From Byssovorax sp. (GTDB lineage Bacteria > Myxococcota_A > Polyangia > Polyangiales > Polyangiaceae): a stretch of DNA of 32,999 nt. The DNA is taken from positions 1 to 32,999 of the forward strand of contig JANYGI010000188.1 of the NCBI GenBank assembly GCA_025362495.1. Direction: 5' to 3'. The position numbers and the translations under genes were made by a program. The notes under the pieces were generated by a model. It was not told where the DNA came from. It ran no database searches and saw nothing but the letters and a program-made list of their open reading frames with translations. The first letter of the stretch is position 1. Every line of letters begins with the position of its first letter. Positions 8,132 through 16,147 of this stretch are shown one piece after another.

Positions 8132-8360
8132 GGATGCCGCGACTTCGGATCACAGAATGCTCCCGGCAACGCTGCAGGGAGCGTTTTGCATTTGCAGGAT
8201 GCCGGCGGCGGCGATGCATGGAGCGTCCCGGGATCCGCGGACGCTCCGTGCGTCGCTGCCGCGCGGATTTTCGGATGCCGGAACGGCCGCGGCTGCCGTG
8301 CCTCCGGCGTTCTGCGGTTCGAAGATTCTCCCGCACGGCGAGCGGGAGCATTTTGTACTG
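8132..8360 (+). repeat. Three-unit imperfect repeat, each with a hairpin
   Basis: Three successive units begin with GGATGCCG at 8132, 8197 and 8273. Each contains an inverted repeat: 8156-8164/8177-8185 (nine pairs, one wobble or mismatch), 8220-8228/8239-8247 (nine perfect pairs), and 8328-8334/8342-8348 (seven perfect pairs). Units 1 and 3 end with GGGAGC followed by TTTTG and similar T-rich sequence. The first hairpin probably terminates fbp. The array fills most of the 8102-8507 gap and no coding frame is credible. Confidence 0.5.
8156..8193 (+). terminator. fbp: Probable fbp terminator
   Basis: Stem AATGCTCCC/GGGAGCGTT with a 12-base loop, followed by TTGCATTTG, 55 bases after the fbp stop. 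It is also the first unit of the hairpin repeat. Confidence 0.5.
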
Positions 8361-8413
8361 CGCGAGGCCGCCGGGGCGCCGATCAGCTTGAAATGCCAAG
8401 AAAACACCGGAAA

Positions 8414-8470
8414 TTTAACAGGGAGGCGAGGAGATCGGGAGGTGAGAGGAAGATCGGGAAGGAGTTTCCC
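8414..8470 (-). terminator. C-rich, G-poor tract after queE (possible Rho site)
   Basis: The plus strand is a nearly unbroken purine tract, so the minus-strand transcript downstream of queE would be rich in C and U and poor in G, the composition favoured by Rho. AGATCGGGA occurs twice in it. Function is inferred from composition only. Confidence 0.3.
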
Positions 8471-8507
8471 TCTGTGAATTCTCCGACTCTTCAACCTGTT
8501 CGGTGCT

Positions 8508-9161
8508 CTAGACGCCCTGGGCCTCGGAGCCCCAGATGATCTTGTGGAGCTGGACCTGGACGCGCACCGGCAGCGCGTCTTCCAGCACCCAGTCGACGAG
8601 ATCCTTCGGCGCGAGCTTCCCCCACACGCACGACGCCAGCAGCGACGGGACGACGGCAGGGAGGCTGCGCTCGCGGATCACGGCGCGCATCCACTCGTAG
8701 TCGGCGCGCCCCGCGAGGACGAACTTGATCTCGTCGCGGGGCGTGAGGTGCTCGAGGTTCGTCCAGCGGTTGCGGTGCGACTCGCCCGAGCCCGGCGCCT
8801 TGAGGTCCATGATCTTGTGCACGCGCGGATCGACGGCGGAGACATCGGCCTCGCCGCTCGTCTCGATCAGCACGGTGCGGCCCGCGTCGCAGAGCTCGGT
8901 CATCAGCGGGATCGATCCCGGCTGCAGCAGCGGCTCGCCGCCGGTGAGCTCGACGAGCGGCGTCGCGAGCGCGAGCGCGTCGGCGAGCACCTGCTCGCGG
9001 CGCATGCGCTTGCCGCCGTAGAAGGCCGCCGCGGTGTCGCACCAGGCGCAGCGGAGGTTGCAGCCGGTGAGGCGAACGAACGCGCACGGTAGCCCGGCGA
9101 ACGTCGATTCGCCCTGTACGCTCTTGTAGATCTCGTGGACGACGAGGGTGTCTTGCTTCAC
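8508..9161 (-). CDS. queE: 7-carboxy-7-deazaguanine synthase QueE
   Basis: 217-residue radical SAM enzyme. The cluster cysteines are C34, C38 and C41 in CNLRCAWCDT, preceded by the family opening EIYKSVQGES; ELTGGEPLLQ is the SAM-binding GGE motif. Known reaction: ring contraction of 6-carboxytetrahydropterin to 7-carboxy-7-deazaguanine in the queuosine pathway. The start is the GTG at 9161, which overlaps the birA stop as GTGA and places the QGES motif at the usual distance from the N-terminus; an in-frame TTG at 9203 would extend it by 14 residues. No queC, queD or queF is in the window. Confidence 0.9.
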   Translation of the reverse strand: MKQDTLVVHEIYKSVQGESTFAGLPCAFVRLTGCNLRCAWCDTAAAFYGGKRMRREQVLADALALATPLVELTGGEPLLQPGSIPLMTELCDAGRTVLIETSGEADVSAVDPRVHKIMDLKAPGSGESHRNRWTNLEHLTPRDEIKFVLAGRADYEWMRAVIRERSLPAVVPSLLASCVWGKLAPKDLVDWVLEDALPVRVQVQLHKIIWGSEAQGV

Positions 9162-9994
9162 GGAGGGGGCGGGAGCTTGCCGCGCGATGCGCCCGCGGCG
9201 CAAGCCGAGTCAGCGGGGATCACCTCGCCCGAGACGATCGCCGTGGTGACGCCGAGCGCGTCGCGCACGAGGAGCCGCCCCTCGACGTCGATGCCGATCG
9301 CGGTGCCGCGCACCCCCGCGACCTCGACCGTCTGCCCGAGGAGGGCGTCGCGTCGCGCGAAGGCCGAGGCGAAGCCCGCGAGGCGCTGGTGCTCGAAGCG
9401 CCGCGTCGCCACGCCAATCGCCAGGATGAGCTCGGCCGCCAGCGCCGAACGATCGCGATCGCGATCGTCGACGCCGAGGAGCGCGAGCGAGGTGGCGCGC
9501 GCCGCGAGCTCGGGCGGGAACTCCGTCGCGTGCACGTTGACGCCGAGGCCGACGATCAGGCTCGAGACGTCGGCTCCACGGAGCTGCCCCTCGACGAGCA
9601 CGCCGGCCAGCTTGCGCCCGCCCGCGAGCACGTCGTTGGGCCACTTCACCGCGACCGCGGCCCGCGAGCCGACGCGCGCCGCGAGCACGTCGGCGACCGA
9701 GACGCCGATGGCGAGGGTGATCGAGGCGATGCTCGCCGCGGGTACCCGCGGGCGAACGACGACGGAGAGATAGAGGTTCTCGCTCGCGGGCGAGTGCCAG
9801 GTGTGACCGCCGCGCCCTCGCCCGGCCGTCTGCATTTCGGCGAGGAACGCGGCGCCATCGGGCGCGCCCGTCGACGCGGCGAGCTTCGCGTCATCGTTGG
9901 TGGACAGCGTCGACGGGGCGACCACGATCGGCCGCGCCGGGCCGCCCGACGCGGCGATCGCCCTCGCGATCGCGGCCGCGTCGAGATCCCTCAC
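9158..9994 (-). CDS. birA: Biotin--[acetyl-CoA-carboxylase] ligase
   Basis: 278 residues. The biotin/ATP-binding loop GRGRGG is at 58-63 and KWPNDV at 117-122; VGLGVNV follows near 150, and the C-terminal small SH3-like domain (RGTAIGIDVEGRLLV) is present. Known reaction: ATP-dependent biotinylation of the biotin carboxyl carrier protein. There is no N-terminal DNA-binding domain, so unlike E. coli BirA it should not act as a repressor. The GTG at 9994 overlaps the nadC stop (GTGA) and its stop overlaps the queE start. Confidence 0.9.
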   Translation of the reverse strand: MRDLDAAAIARAIAASGGPARPIVVAPSTLSTNDDAKLAASTGAPDGAAFLAEMQTAGRGRGGHTWHSPASENLYLSVVVRPRVPAASIASITLAIGVSVADVLAARVGSRAAVAVKWPNDVLAGGRKLAGVLVEGQLRGADVSSLIVGLGVNVHATEFPPELAARATSLALLGVDDRDRDRSALAAELILAIGVATRRFEHQRLAGFASAFARRDALLGQTVEVAGVRGTAIGIDVEGRLLVRDALGVTTAIVSGEVIPADSACAAGASRGKLPPPP

Positions 9995-10839
9995 AGGGCG
10001 AGATCCAGCGCGATGTCGGCGGCCGGCGCCGAGTGGGTGAGCGCGCCGACGCTGATCAGATCGACCCCCGCGGCCGCGAGCTCGGCGATGCGCGGCAGGG
10101 TGATCCCGCCCGAGACCTCGATCAGCGCGTACGGGGCCGCGGCGCGCACGCGAGCCACGGCCGCGTGCACGTCGGCGAGCGAGAAGTTGTCGAGCATGAT
10201 GATGTCGGCGCGCGCGGCGATCGCCTGCTCGAGCTCGGCCAGCGAGGCGACCTCGACCTCGATCTTCGAGGTGTGCGGCGCGCGCGCCCGCGCTCGCTCG
10301 ATCGCCTTCGCGATGCCGCCGGCCGCGATCAGGTGGTTGTCCTTGATCAGCACCGCGCTGCCGAGATCGTTGCGGTGGTTCGACGCGCCGCCGACGCGCA
10401 CCGCGTAGCGCTCGAGCGCGCGCAGCCCCGGCGTCGTCTTGCGAGTGTCGGTGATCCGCGTGCGGGAGCCGGCGGGCAGCGCGCCGACGTAGCGGCGCGC
10501 CGTCGTCGCGACGCCGCTCATCCGCTGCGTGAGGTTCAGCGCCGTGCGCTCGCCGGAGAGCAGCACGCGCGCCTTGCCGCGAACGCGCCAGATCACGGCG
10601 TCGGTCTCGACGGCCTGCCCGTCGGCGATCAGCTCCTCGAAGCGGACCGTGGCGTCGAGCCGCTCGAATACGCGGCGAAACACGGCCGATCCGCACACCA
10701 CGAGCGGCTTGCGCGCGACCGCCTGGCCGACGGCCTCGGCCGCGTCGTCGATGCAGGACTCGGTGGTGAGATCACCGCCGTGCAGATCTTCTTCGAGGAC
10801 ACGATCGATGAGGGCGTCGAGGAGAGGGGGAGCCAGCAT
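9991..10839 (-). CDS. nadC: Nicotinate-nucleotide pyrophosphorylase (carboxylating) NadC
   Basis: 282 residues, usual length. Family hallmarks: EEDLHGGDLT near 16, LNLTQRMSG, TRKTTPGLR, GGASNHRNDL, IKDNHL, and the C-terminal SGGI and ISVGALTHS phosphate-binding stretch. Known reaction: quinolinate plus PRPP to nicotinate mononucleotide, CO2 and pyrophosphate in de novo NAD synthesis. It heads the nadC-birA-queE overlapping operon. TTGCTAGGGT lies seven bases before its ATG, in the 48-base gap after fabH, so it may have its own promoter as well as read-through from fabH. Confidence 0.94.
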   Translation of the reverse strand: MLAPPLLDALIDRVLEEDLHGGDLTTESCIDDAAEAVGQAVARKPLVVCGSAVFRRVFERLDATVRFEELIADGQAVETDAVIWRVRGKARVLLSGERTALNLTQRMSGVATTARRYVGALPAGSRTRITDTRKTTPGLRALERYAVRVGGASNHRNDLGSAVLIKDNHLIAAGGIAKAIERARARAPHTSKIEVEVASLAELEQAIAARADIIMLDNFSLADVHAAVARVRAAAPYALIEVSGGITLPRIAELAAAGVDLISVGALTHSAPAADIALDLAL

Positions 10840-10846
10840 GGCGCGT

Positions 10847-10856
10847 ACCCTAGCAA
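10847..10856 (-). promoter_or_regulatory. nadC: Putative extended -10 of nadC
   Basis: On the minus strand TTGCTAGGGT (TG-N-TANNNT) ends seven bases before the nadC ATG. No Shine-Dalgarno precedes the ATG, so a leaderless transcript is plausible. A very similar element, TTGCTACGGT, precedes the methyltransferase gene at 26695. Confidence 0.4.
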
Positions 10857-10887
10857 GGCCGGCCCGCCCGCGTCGACGCCTGCGTGG

Positions 10888-11889
10888 CTAGAACCGGAGG
10901 ACGGCGCCGCCCCACGTGTATCCGCTGCCGAACGCGGCCAGCAGGATGTTCTTCCCGGCGCCGAGCTTGCCCTCGGCGAAGGCCTCGCTCAGGCCGATCG
11001 GGATCGTCGCGGCGGTGGTGTTGCCGTACTTCTCGATGTTGTGAACGACGCGATCGGCCGGCAAACCCAGCTTTTTCGCGACGAGCTCGTTGATGCGCAT
11101 GTTGGCCTGGTGGGGCACGAAGAGGTCGACGTCGGCGACGGTGAGCTCGGCCGATTTGAGCACCTCGAGCGCGACGGCGGGCATCTTCTCGGTGGCCCAG
11201 CGGAAGACCTGCTTGCCGTTCATCTGCGGGAAGTGATCGCCGCGATCGAGCATCTCGTGGGTGATGCGGTGGGGCGAGTGCATCGACCCCGGGGCCGGCA
11301 GCCAGAGATCCTTCGCGCCCGATCCGTCAGCGTGGAGCGCGATCGAGAGCAGGCCGCGATCGTCCGAGGGGCTCGCGCCGACGAGGGCCGCGCCCGCGCC
11401 GTCGCCGAAGAGCACCGCCACGTCGCGGCCGCGCTCGTTGAGCTCGATCCCGGTGGAGTGAACCTCGGCCCCGACGACGAGGATGTTCTTGTACGTACCC
11501 GCGCGCACGAAGGCGTCGGCGACGCTGAGCGAGTAGAGGAAGCCCGAGCACTGGTTGCGCACGTCGAGCGCCGGCACGCCGGGGAGCCCGAGCTTGTCGC
11601 CGAGGAAGCACCCCGAGCCGGGGAAATTCACGTCGGGGCTCAGCGTCGCGAAGAGGATCATGTCGACGTCGGAGACGTTCCTGCCCGCGCGCTCGATCGC
11701 CATCTTCGCGGCGGGCACGGCGAGATCGCTCGCGCCGATGCCGTCGTGCTCGATGAACCGCCGCTCCTTGATCCCGGTGCGCTGCTGGATCCACTCGTCG
11801 GTGGTCGGCATCAGCTTCGCCAGATCGTCGTTGGTAACCACCTTGGTGGGAACGTAGTGCCCCACGCCCAGAATCGCTGATCGCGCCAT
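10888..11889 (-). CDS. fabH: 3-oxoacyl-ACP synthase III (FabH)
   Basis: 333 residues with the complete catalytic triad: C114 in NQCSGF, H260 in PHQANMR and N290 in KYGNTTAA. GDGAGAALV and the C-terminal GSGYTWGGAVLRF are typical. Known reaction: condensation of acetyl-CoA (or another primer) with malonyl-ACP to start fatty acid synthesis; homologues also act in secondary metabolism. No other fab or polyketide gene is nearby, so housekeeping use is likely but not proven. GAGGA precedes the ATG. It is followed after 48 bases by nadC. Confidence 0.92.
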   Translation of the reverse strand: MARSAILGVGHYVPTKVVTNDDLAKLMPTTDEWIQQRTGIKERRFIEHDGIGASDLAVPAAKMAIERAGRNVSDVDMILFATLSPDVNFPGSGCFLGDKLGLPGVPALDVRNQCSGFLYSLSVADAFVRAGTYKNILVVGAEVHSTGIELNERGRDVAVLFGDGAGAALVGASPSDDRGLLSIALHADGSGAKDLWLPAPGSMHSPHRITHEMLDRGDHFPQMNGKQVFRWATEKMPAVALEVLKSAELTVADVDLFVPHQANMRINELVAKKLGLPADRVVHNIEKYGNTTAATIPIGLSEAFAEGKLGAGKNILLAAFGSGYTWGGAVLRF

Positions 11890-12230
11890 GCGTCCTCGCT
11901 ACTCCGAGGCCACAGCGCGAGAAAGGGAAGATCGACCGACACGACGCGTCAGCTTGCAGAACACGCGCAGCTTCGCAGCGGTGCCACGTGAGCTACGCAC
12001 CGGGACGGACGGCGCCGCCTCCCTTTTCGAGTTGACGCCGTGAAATTCGGACGGCCCGGGCCGATTGGTCGAAGGAATGCGCTAGAACCCCGGCGCCGCG
12101 CGGACTTCGGGCCGCCGCTCGGCCGCGATGACGAGACCGTGCCCGGGTGTGCGCACCTTTTCGAGTGTCGCTCGTCCATAGCCCTGTGAGACTCTCCCAG
12201 GACCTCCCCCGCCCCCCACGGAAATTGTCG
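11890..12230. other. Divergent intergenic region, no gene seen
   Basis: 341 bases separate fabH (-) and the kinase gene (+). A TTGACG occurs near 12033 without a well-placed -10, and GGCCCGGGCC is a local palindrome near 12050. No RNA gene or convincing promoter is recognised. Confidence 0.35.
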
Positions 12231-14198
12231 ATGCGCCCCCAGGTCGGACAAGTCATCAACAACAAGTACCGCCTGAATCGCCTCATCGGCGACGGCGGCA
12301 TGGGCTCGGTTTACGAGGCCCGCCACGAGATGCTGGGCACGCTCGTGGCGCTCAAATTCCTGCACCCCGAGCTCACGCGTCGCACCGGCCTCGTCCAGCG
12401 CTTCCTCCAGGAGGCCAAGGTCTCCGCGCAGATCCAGAGCCCGCACGTCGTCCGCGTCATGGACGTCGATCAGACACCCGACGGCCAGGCGTTCATCGTC
12501 CTCGAGTACCTCGAGGGTCGCACCCTCCAGACGCTGTACGAGGATCTCTACAAGGCCGGCCAGCGGCTCTCGTACGCCGACGCGCTCGAGTACTCGATGC
12601 AGATGATCGAGGGGGTCGAGGCCGCGCACAAGACGGGCATCGTCCACCGCGATCTCAAGCCCGACAACGTGATGATCACCACGGGGCCCAAGGGCGCGCC
12701 GCTGCTCAAGCTCCTCGATTTCGGCATCGCCAAGCTCAAGGTCACCGGCGAGATGGAGAAGGGGCTCACGCGGCCCGGCGTGATCATGGGTACGCCCGAG
12801 TACATGGCGCCCGAGCAGGCGTACTCGGCCGACGCGGTCGACTCGCGCGCCGACATCTTCTCGCTCGGCGTGATGATGTTCGAGATGCTCGCCGGACGCC
12901 GCCCCGTGGGTGGAGACGATCCGCAGCAGATCGCCGCCGCGTACCTCGCCGGGCAGATCGCGCGGCTCGAAGACCTCGCGCCCGGGATCGCGCCCGAGCT
13001 CGCCGCCGCGGTCCACAAGGCGATGGCGGCGCTCGCGAAGAACCGCTTCAACTCCGTGAGCGAGCTGCGTGACGCGATCGAGCCGTTCGCCCTCGCGGTG
13101 CGCCCCGTTCAGCCGAGTCGGGTCAGCCTGAGCGCCACGCCCACGCCGGGGCCGGCCTCGCCGAGGATGGCGCCCAGCCCCGCGACGAACCTCCCCGAGG
13201 AAGCTCCGCGCGCCGTCCCGAAGACGCTGCCGCCGGAAGACGAAGCGCCTGCGGCCGCACACCACCGCGGGCCGACGCCCCTCGGCGGGTTCGCGGCGCT
13301 GAACGCGCTGGGTCCCGTCAACATGGCCGCGACGGTCACCACCCCGCCGCTCGCGGCGAACGGGTTCGGCTCGACCGACTTCGCGATGCCGCTCACCCCG
13401 CTCGCGCCCGCTGCGATCGACGTCTCTCCGCGCCCCGGTGGCACGCACGTCGGCAACGGTGGCGGCTACGGCGGCGGAAGCGCCACGGCGGTGGGGACCC
13501 CGGGGTACGGCGCCGAGTTCGCCGGCACGGCCCCGATGGACTCACCGTACGGCGGGAAGCCGGGCATGAACGGCAATGCGGCCCGGACCGTGAGCGTGCT
13601 CCCGCCCGAGCCTCGACGCGCCGCGGGCCGCGGGCCCTCGCTCGTCCTCGTGCTGCTGCTCGCCATCGGCGTCGCCGGCGCCGTCGTCGGCGGCGTCTAC
13701 GCAGCGAACCAGTACGCCAAGGTCGAGGATCACAACGACGCGCCGATCCAGATCCCGCCCACCTCGACGGTGCGATCCGACCCGCCGCCGACCACGGGGA
13801 CGACCGCACCGATCGCGACGGCGCCCGTCACGACGCACCCGCCGGTCGTGGGGCCGCCGCACACGACGACGCCCACGACCCCGACGACGCCGAAGCCGGG
13901 CACCACGACCACGCCGACGACGCTGCCCACGGTGCCGACCGCGCTGATCATCCCGTCGGCCTTCCCCAACTTCCCGAATCCGTTCGGCCTCCCGAACCCG
14001 TTTCAACCCCCGGGCACGTCCACGACGCCGGCGCCGCAACAGCAGACGCCGCCGAGCACCCCGACCACGCCGCCGACGACACCTGCGCCGACGACGACCG
14101 GGCGCCCCAAGATCTTCTTCCCGCCGAAATCGGGCATGAACGAAGCGCCGCGGCCCCACCACCACCCCATCACGATCCTGCCGCGGCGCCGCGGCTGA
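12231..14198 (+). CDS. Membrane-anchored Ser/Thr protein kinase, PknB type
   Basis: 655 residues. Kinase domain about 13-285: glycine loop IGDGGMGSVYEA (19-30), catalytic K42, HRDLKPDN from 139, DFG from 163, and GTPEYMAPEQ from 187, so all catalytic residues are present. A Pro/Ala/Gly-rich linker runs to about 460, a single transmembrane helix lies near 468-490, and the rest is a Thr/Pro-rich extracytoplasmic tail ending in HHHPITILPRRRG. There is no PASTA domain. Known: these kinases autophosphorylate and transduce cues; the input here is unknown. The ATG at 12231 directly precedes the kinase fold; an upstream ATG at 12147 would add 28 residues. A gene for another Pro-rich membrane protein follows after 64 bases. 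Confidence 0.9.
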   Translation: MRPQVGQVINNKYRLNRLIGDGGMGSVYEARHEMLGTLVALKFLHPELTRRTGLVQRFLQEAKVSAQIQSPHVVRVMDVDQTPDGQAFIVLEYLEGRTLQTLYEDLYKAGQRLSYADALEYSMQMIEGVEAAHKTGIVHRDLKPDNVMITTGPKGAPLLKLLDFGIAKLKVTGEMEKGLTRPGVIMGTPEYMAPEQAYSADAVDSRADIFSLGVMMFEMLAGRRPVGGDDPQQIAAAYLAGQIARLEDLAPGIAPELAAAVHKAMAALAKNRFNSVSELRDAIEPFALAVRPVQPSRVSLSATPTPGPASPRMAPSPATNLPEEAPRAVPKTLPPEDEAPAAAHHRGPTPLGGFAALNALGPVNMAATVTTPPLAANGFGSTDFAMPLTPLAPAAIDVSPRPGGTHVGNGGGYGGGSATAVGTPGYGAEFAGTAPMDSPYGGKPGMNGNAARTVSVLPPEPRRAAGRGPSLVLVLLLAIGVAGAVVGGVYAANQYAKVEDHNDAPIQIPPTSTVRSDPPPTTGTTAPIATAPVTTHPPVVGPPHTTTPTTPTTPKPGTTTTPTTLPTVPTALIIPSAFPNFPNPFGLPNPFQPPGTSTTPAPQQQTPPSTPTTPPTTPAPTTTGRPKIFFPPKSGMNEAPRPHHHPITILPRRRG

Positions 14199-14248
14199 TC
14201 CGATCGCGATCACGGCGAGATCTGATCGTGGCGCCGCCCAAGGCGCGC

Positions 14249-14254
14249 TAGCAT
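14249..14254 (+). promoter_or_regulatory. Putative -10 before the Pro-rich protein gene
   Basis: TAGCAT lies eight bases before the ATG at 14263, which has no Shine-Dalgarno. This resembles the leaderless arrangement at several other genes in the window. Confidence 0.25.
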
Positions 14255-14262
14255 CGGCCACG

Positions 14263-15066
14263 ATGAGCAACCAGCAAGGGGACAGGCCTCCCTCTGCCGC
14301 GCCCGCGGGCGCCTTTGGCCCCGGTCACACCATCCTTGGCGAGCCGGCCTTCGTGGAGGAGCCCGCGCCCGCGGCGTACCCGCCCCAGGCGCCGCCCGCA
14401 GGCGCGATGGTCCCCGCGACGATCGTCGACGCCGGCGCGTTCGTCCCGGCGCCGCAGTACCCCCCTTCCCCCTACGGCGGCGGGACTGCGCCGGCCGCGG
14501 GGTACGGCATGCCCGGGGCCATCCCGCCGACGGTCGGTTACGCCGGGCCCGCTCCGAATCCATACGGCGGCCCGCCTCCTCCGGCGTATCCCGTGGCGCC
14601 GCCCCGCGCTGCGCCCCGCGCCGCCGGCGGGCCACCGCTGCTCGTCATCGGCCTCGTGGCGTTCGCCATGATCGGTGGGCTCACCACGTTCCTCGCGCTC
14701 CGCGGCCGCGGCAGCAGCGACGACAGCGACAAGCCGATACCGACGATGGAGGTGCCGCCGGCCGCGACCGTGCCCTCCGATCCTGGCCCGAGCGCGGCGA
14801 CCGGCGGCGATCCGGCCGAGCCGCCGCCGCCCGAGCCCGCAGCGACGACGCTGGCGCCCGTCCCGACGCACGTCGCGCCCAAGCCCAAGCCCACGGCCAC
14901 CGCGCCGAAGCCGACGGCGACGAGCCCGACGCCCAAGCCCACCGCGACGACTCCGCCTCCTCCGCCTCCTCCGCCCCCTCCGCCGACCTCGACCTCGACC
15001 TCCAACCCCCCCTCGAAGGGCGGGCCGGTCCTCATTCCGCGCCATCCGATCCCCAGGACGCGTTAG
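14263..15066 (+). CDS. Pro-rich single-pass membrane protein
   Basis: 267 residues of strongly biased composition: a Pro/Ala/Gly/Tyr-rich N-terminal region (1-125, with repeated PYGG, PAYP and APP motifs), one transmembrane helix (about 126-146, LLVIGLVAFAMIGGLTTFLAL), then an acidic stretch and a Pro/Thr-rich tail with KPKPTAT-type repeats, a run of eleven prolines and a TSTSTS stretch. No domain is recognised. The architecture mirrors the C-terminal half of the neighbouring kinase (Pro-rich, transmembrane, Thr/Pro-rich), so a substrate or partner role is possible but unproven. Confidence 0.6.
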   Translation: MSNQQGDRPPSAAPAGAFGPGHTILGEPAFVEEPAPAAYPPQAPPAGAMVPATIVDAGAFVPAPQYPPSPYGGGTAPAAGYGMPGAIPPTVGYAGPAPNPYGGPPPPAYPVAPPRAAPRAAGGPPLLVIGLVAFAMIGGLTTFLALRGRGSSDDSDKPIPTMEVPPAATVPSDPGPSAATGGDPAEPPPPEPAATTLAPVPTHVAPKPKPTATAPKPTATSPTPKPTATTPPPPPPPPPPPTSTSTSNPPSKGGPVLIPRHPIPRTR

Positions 15067-15137
15067 GCGCCGACAGGCACGCTCGCCGCCTGGCGACACG
15101 GCCTGTCGATGCGACCGGCAATCGACGTCATCGGCCC

Positions 15138-15143
15138 TTGACA
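15138..15143 (+). promoter_or_regulatory. Consensus -35 (TTGACA) upstream of the TM2-like gene
   Basis: A perfect TTGACA lies 30 bases before the ATG at 15174. No clear -10 is found at 16-18 bases; CTCTACGCC just before the ATG is the nearest AT-containing stretch. The promoter is therefore tentative. Confidence 0.25.
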
Positions 15144-15173
15144 CCCGGGCGTCGGTGACCACGCTCTACGCCC

Positions 15174-15392
15174 ATGAGCAAGCCTGGAACCGCGGCGGTC
15201 CTGTCGTTCTTCATCCCCGGCGTGGGGCAGATCTACAACGGTGCCTTCCTGCGCGGCATCTTCTGGCTGATTCTCACCCCGGGGCTGTGGCTCGGCACGG
15301 CCGGCTGGTTCGGCTGGATCTGCCACCTCGTGGCCGCGTACACGGCGTATTCCTACGCGATGAAGCGCGAGACGATCGTGACCGAAGTCTGA
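15174..15392 (+). CDS. TM2-like small membrane protein
   Basis: 72 residues with two hydrophobic helices. The opening GTAAVLSFFIPGVGQIYNGAF followed by LRGIFWLI resembles TM2-type mini-proteins, which carry an N-terminal helix, a Gly-containing turn with an aromatic Y/F-x-G step, and a second helix. The second helix (about 34-60) is Trp/Gly-rich; the C-terminus (MKRETIVTEV) is polar. Function in bacteria is not established. A strong terminator follows directly, so it ends its transcript. Confidence 0.6.
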   Translation: MSKPGTAAVLSFFIPGVGQIYNGAFLRGIFWLILTPGLWLGTAGWFGWICHLVAAYTAYSYAMKRETIVTEV

Positions 15393-15415
15393 AAGAAACG
15401 GTTTCGCCGCGGCGA

Positions 15416-15449
15416 AGAGGGTACGGGACGACGATCCCGTGCCCTCTTT
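15416..15449 (+). terminator. Rho-independent terminator after the TM2-like gene
   Basis: A 13-bp stem (15416-15428 with 15435-15447, one G-U pair) around a six-base loop CGACGA, with TT and GCATT following, 24 bases past the stop codon. It is among the clearest terminators in the window. Confidence 0.7.
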
Positions 15450-15569
15450 GCATTCCATCCTCGGCGCGCGGAAGCTCCCCGGATCTCGGGCCTTCAGCTC
15501 GGACGTACAAAGTCCGCTCGGGCCGCCGGGGGCCTCCCGTCCGCGCGGCCGCGGTGGTACTTCATCTCC

Positions 15570-16079
15570 ATGAAATCAGCCACGGATCGCGAGTTGACCA
15601 CCTCCGCGGGCGAGGCGCCTCCAGCCCTCACACCGACCACGATCGCCGCCGTGAAAGACTTCACGGCGCGCAAGAGCCTCGAGCAAGCGTATGTCTTCAC
15701 GCGCGGGCTCACCGAGGCGCTCCACAACGCTCCTCGAGAGGGTGAGTCGAAGGGCCTCGCCCAGGCGCTCACCAGCGCTGGAATCAGCCTCGCCGACGCC
15801 GAGCAGATCGCCGCCGAGGGCCTGGCCCTCATCGCCGTCATGGCCGAGCGGGATCGCCGCGCCGAGGCCTTTCATGCGGCCGTTCGCGACGCGGGCGACG
15901 GCGAGCGGGCGCTCTACGACCGGCTCTCGAGCTTCGCCCGGCTGCTGCGGATGAAGCTTGGGCCGACCTCACCCTCGCTGGCGAGCTTCGGAGTCCCCGT
16001 CGCCGACAGCGCCGCCCCGACCCGGGCTCGCCACCGCTCGACGCGGCCTGACTCGCTCGACAGCGCTCCTCCCAAGTAA
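15570..16079 (+). CDS. Hypothetical protein, helix-rich
   Basis: 169 residues, no signal peptide or membrane segment. Residues about 20-135 look alpha-helical (ALTPTTIAAVKDFTARKSLEQAY; ALTSAGISLADAEQIAAEGLAL), with a disordered basic/Ser-rich tail from about 140. Not recognised. It stands alone, after a terminator and 254 bases before the large membrane protein gene. No good Shine-Dalgarno is seen before the ATG. Confidence 0.5.
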   Translation: MKSATDRELTTSAGEAPPALTPTTIAAVKDFTARKSLEQAYVFTRGLTEALHNAPREGESKGLAQALTSAGISLADAEQIAAEGLALIAVMAERDRRAEAFHAAVRDAGDGERALYDRLSSFARLLRMKLGPTSPSLASFGVPVADSAAPTRARHRSTRPDSLDSAPPK

Positions 16080-16147
16080 GAGCGCCTCACAAAACCTCCC
16101 GTCGCCGGCCTGCAGAGCCGCGGCGCTCGCCTGCGTTACTCGGATTC

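Noticed and set aside
8316-8326. GGTTCGAAGAT as a tRNA T-loop
   Set aside because: No acceptor, D or anticodon arms could be built around it; it belongs to the hairpin repeat.
8102-8507. Small ORFs of about 100-117 residues on both strands
   Set aside because: All frames are of mixed composition without start signals, and the DNA is explained by the hairpin repeats.
9162-9203. Longer QueE starting with TTG at 9203
   Set aside because: The extra 14 residues are Arg/Pro-rich and overlap the birA end; the GTG at 9161 fits the GTGA coupling pattern and family length.
10033-11880. 615-residue plus-strand ORF over nadC and fabH
   Set aside because: Antisense shadow; both minus-strand genes have complete catalytic motifs.
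14940-15000. Run of CCT/CCG codons as a DNA repeat or CRISPR-like array
   Set aside because: It encodes an eleven-proline run within the Pro-rich protein; no spacer structure exists.
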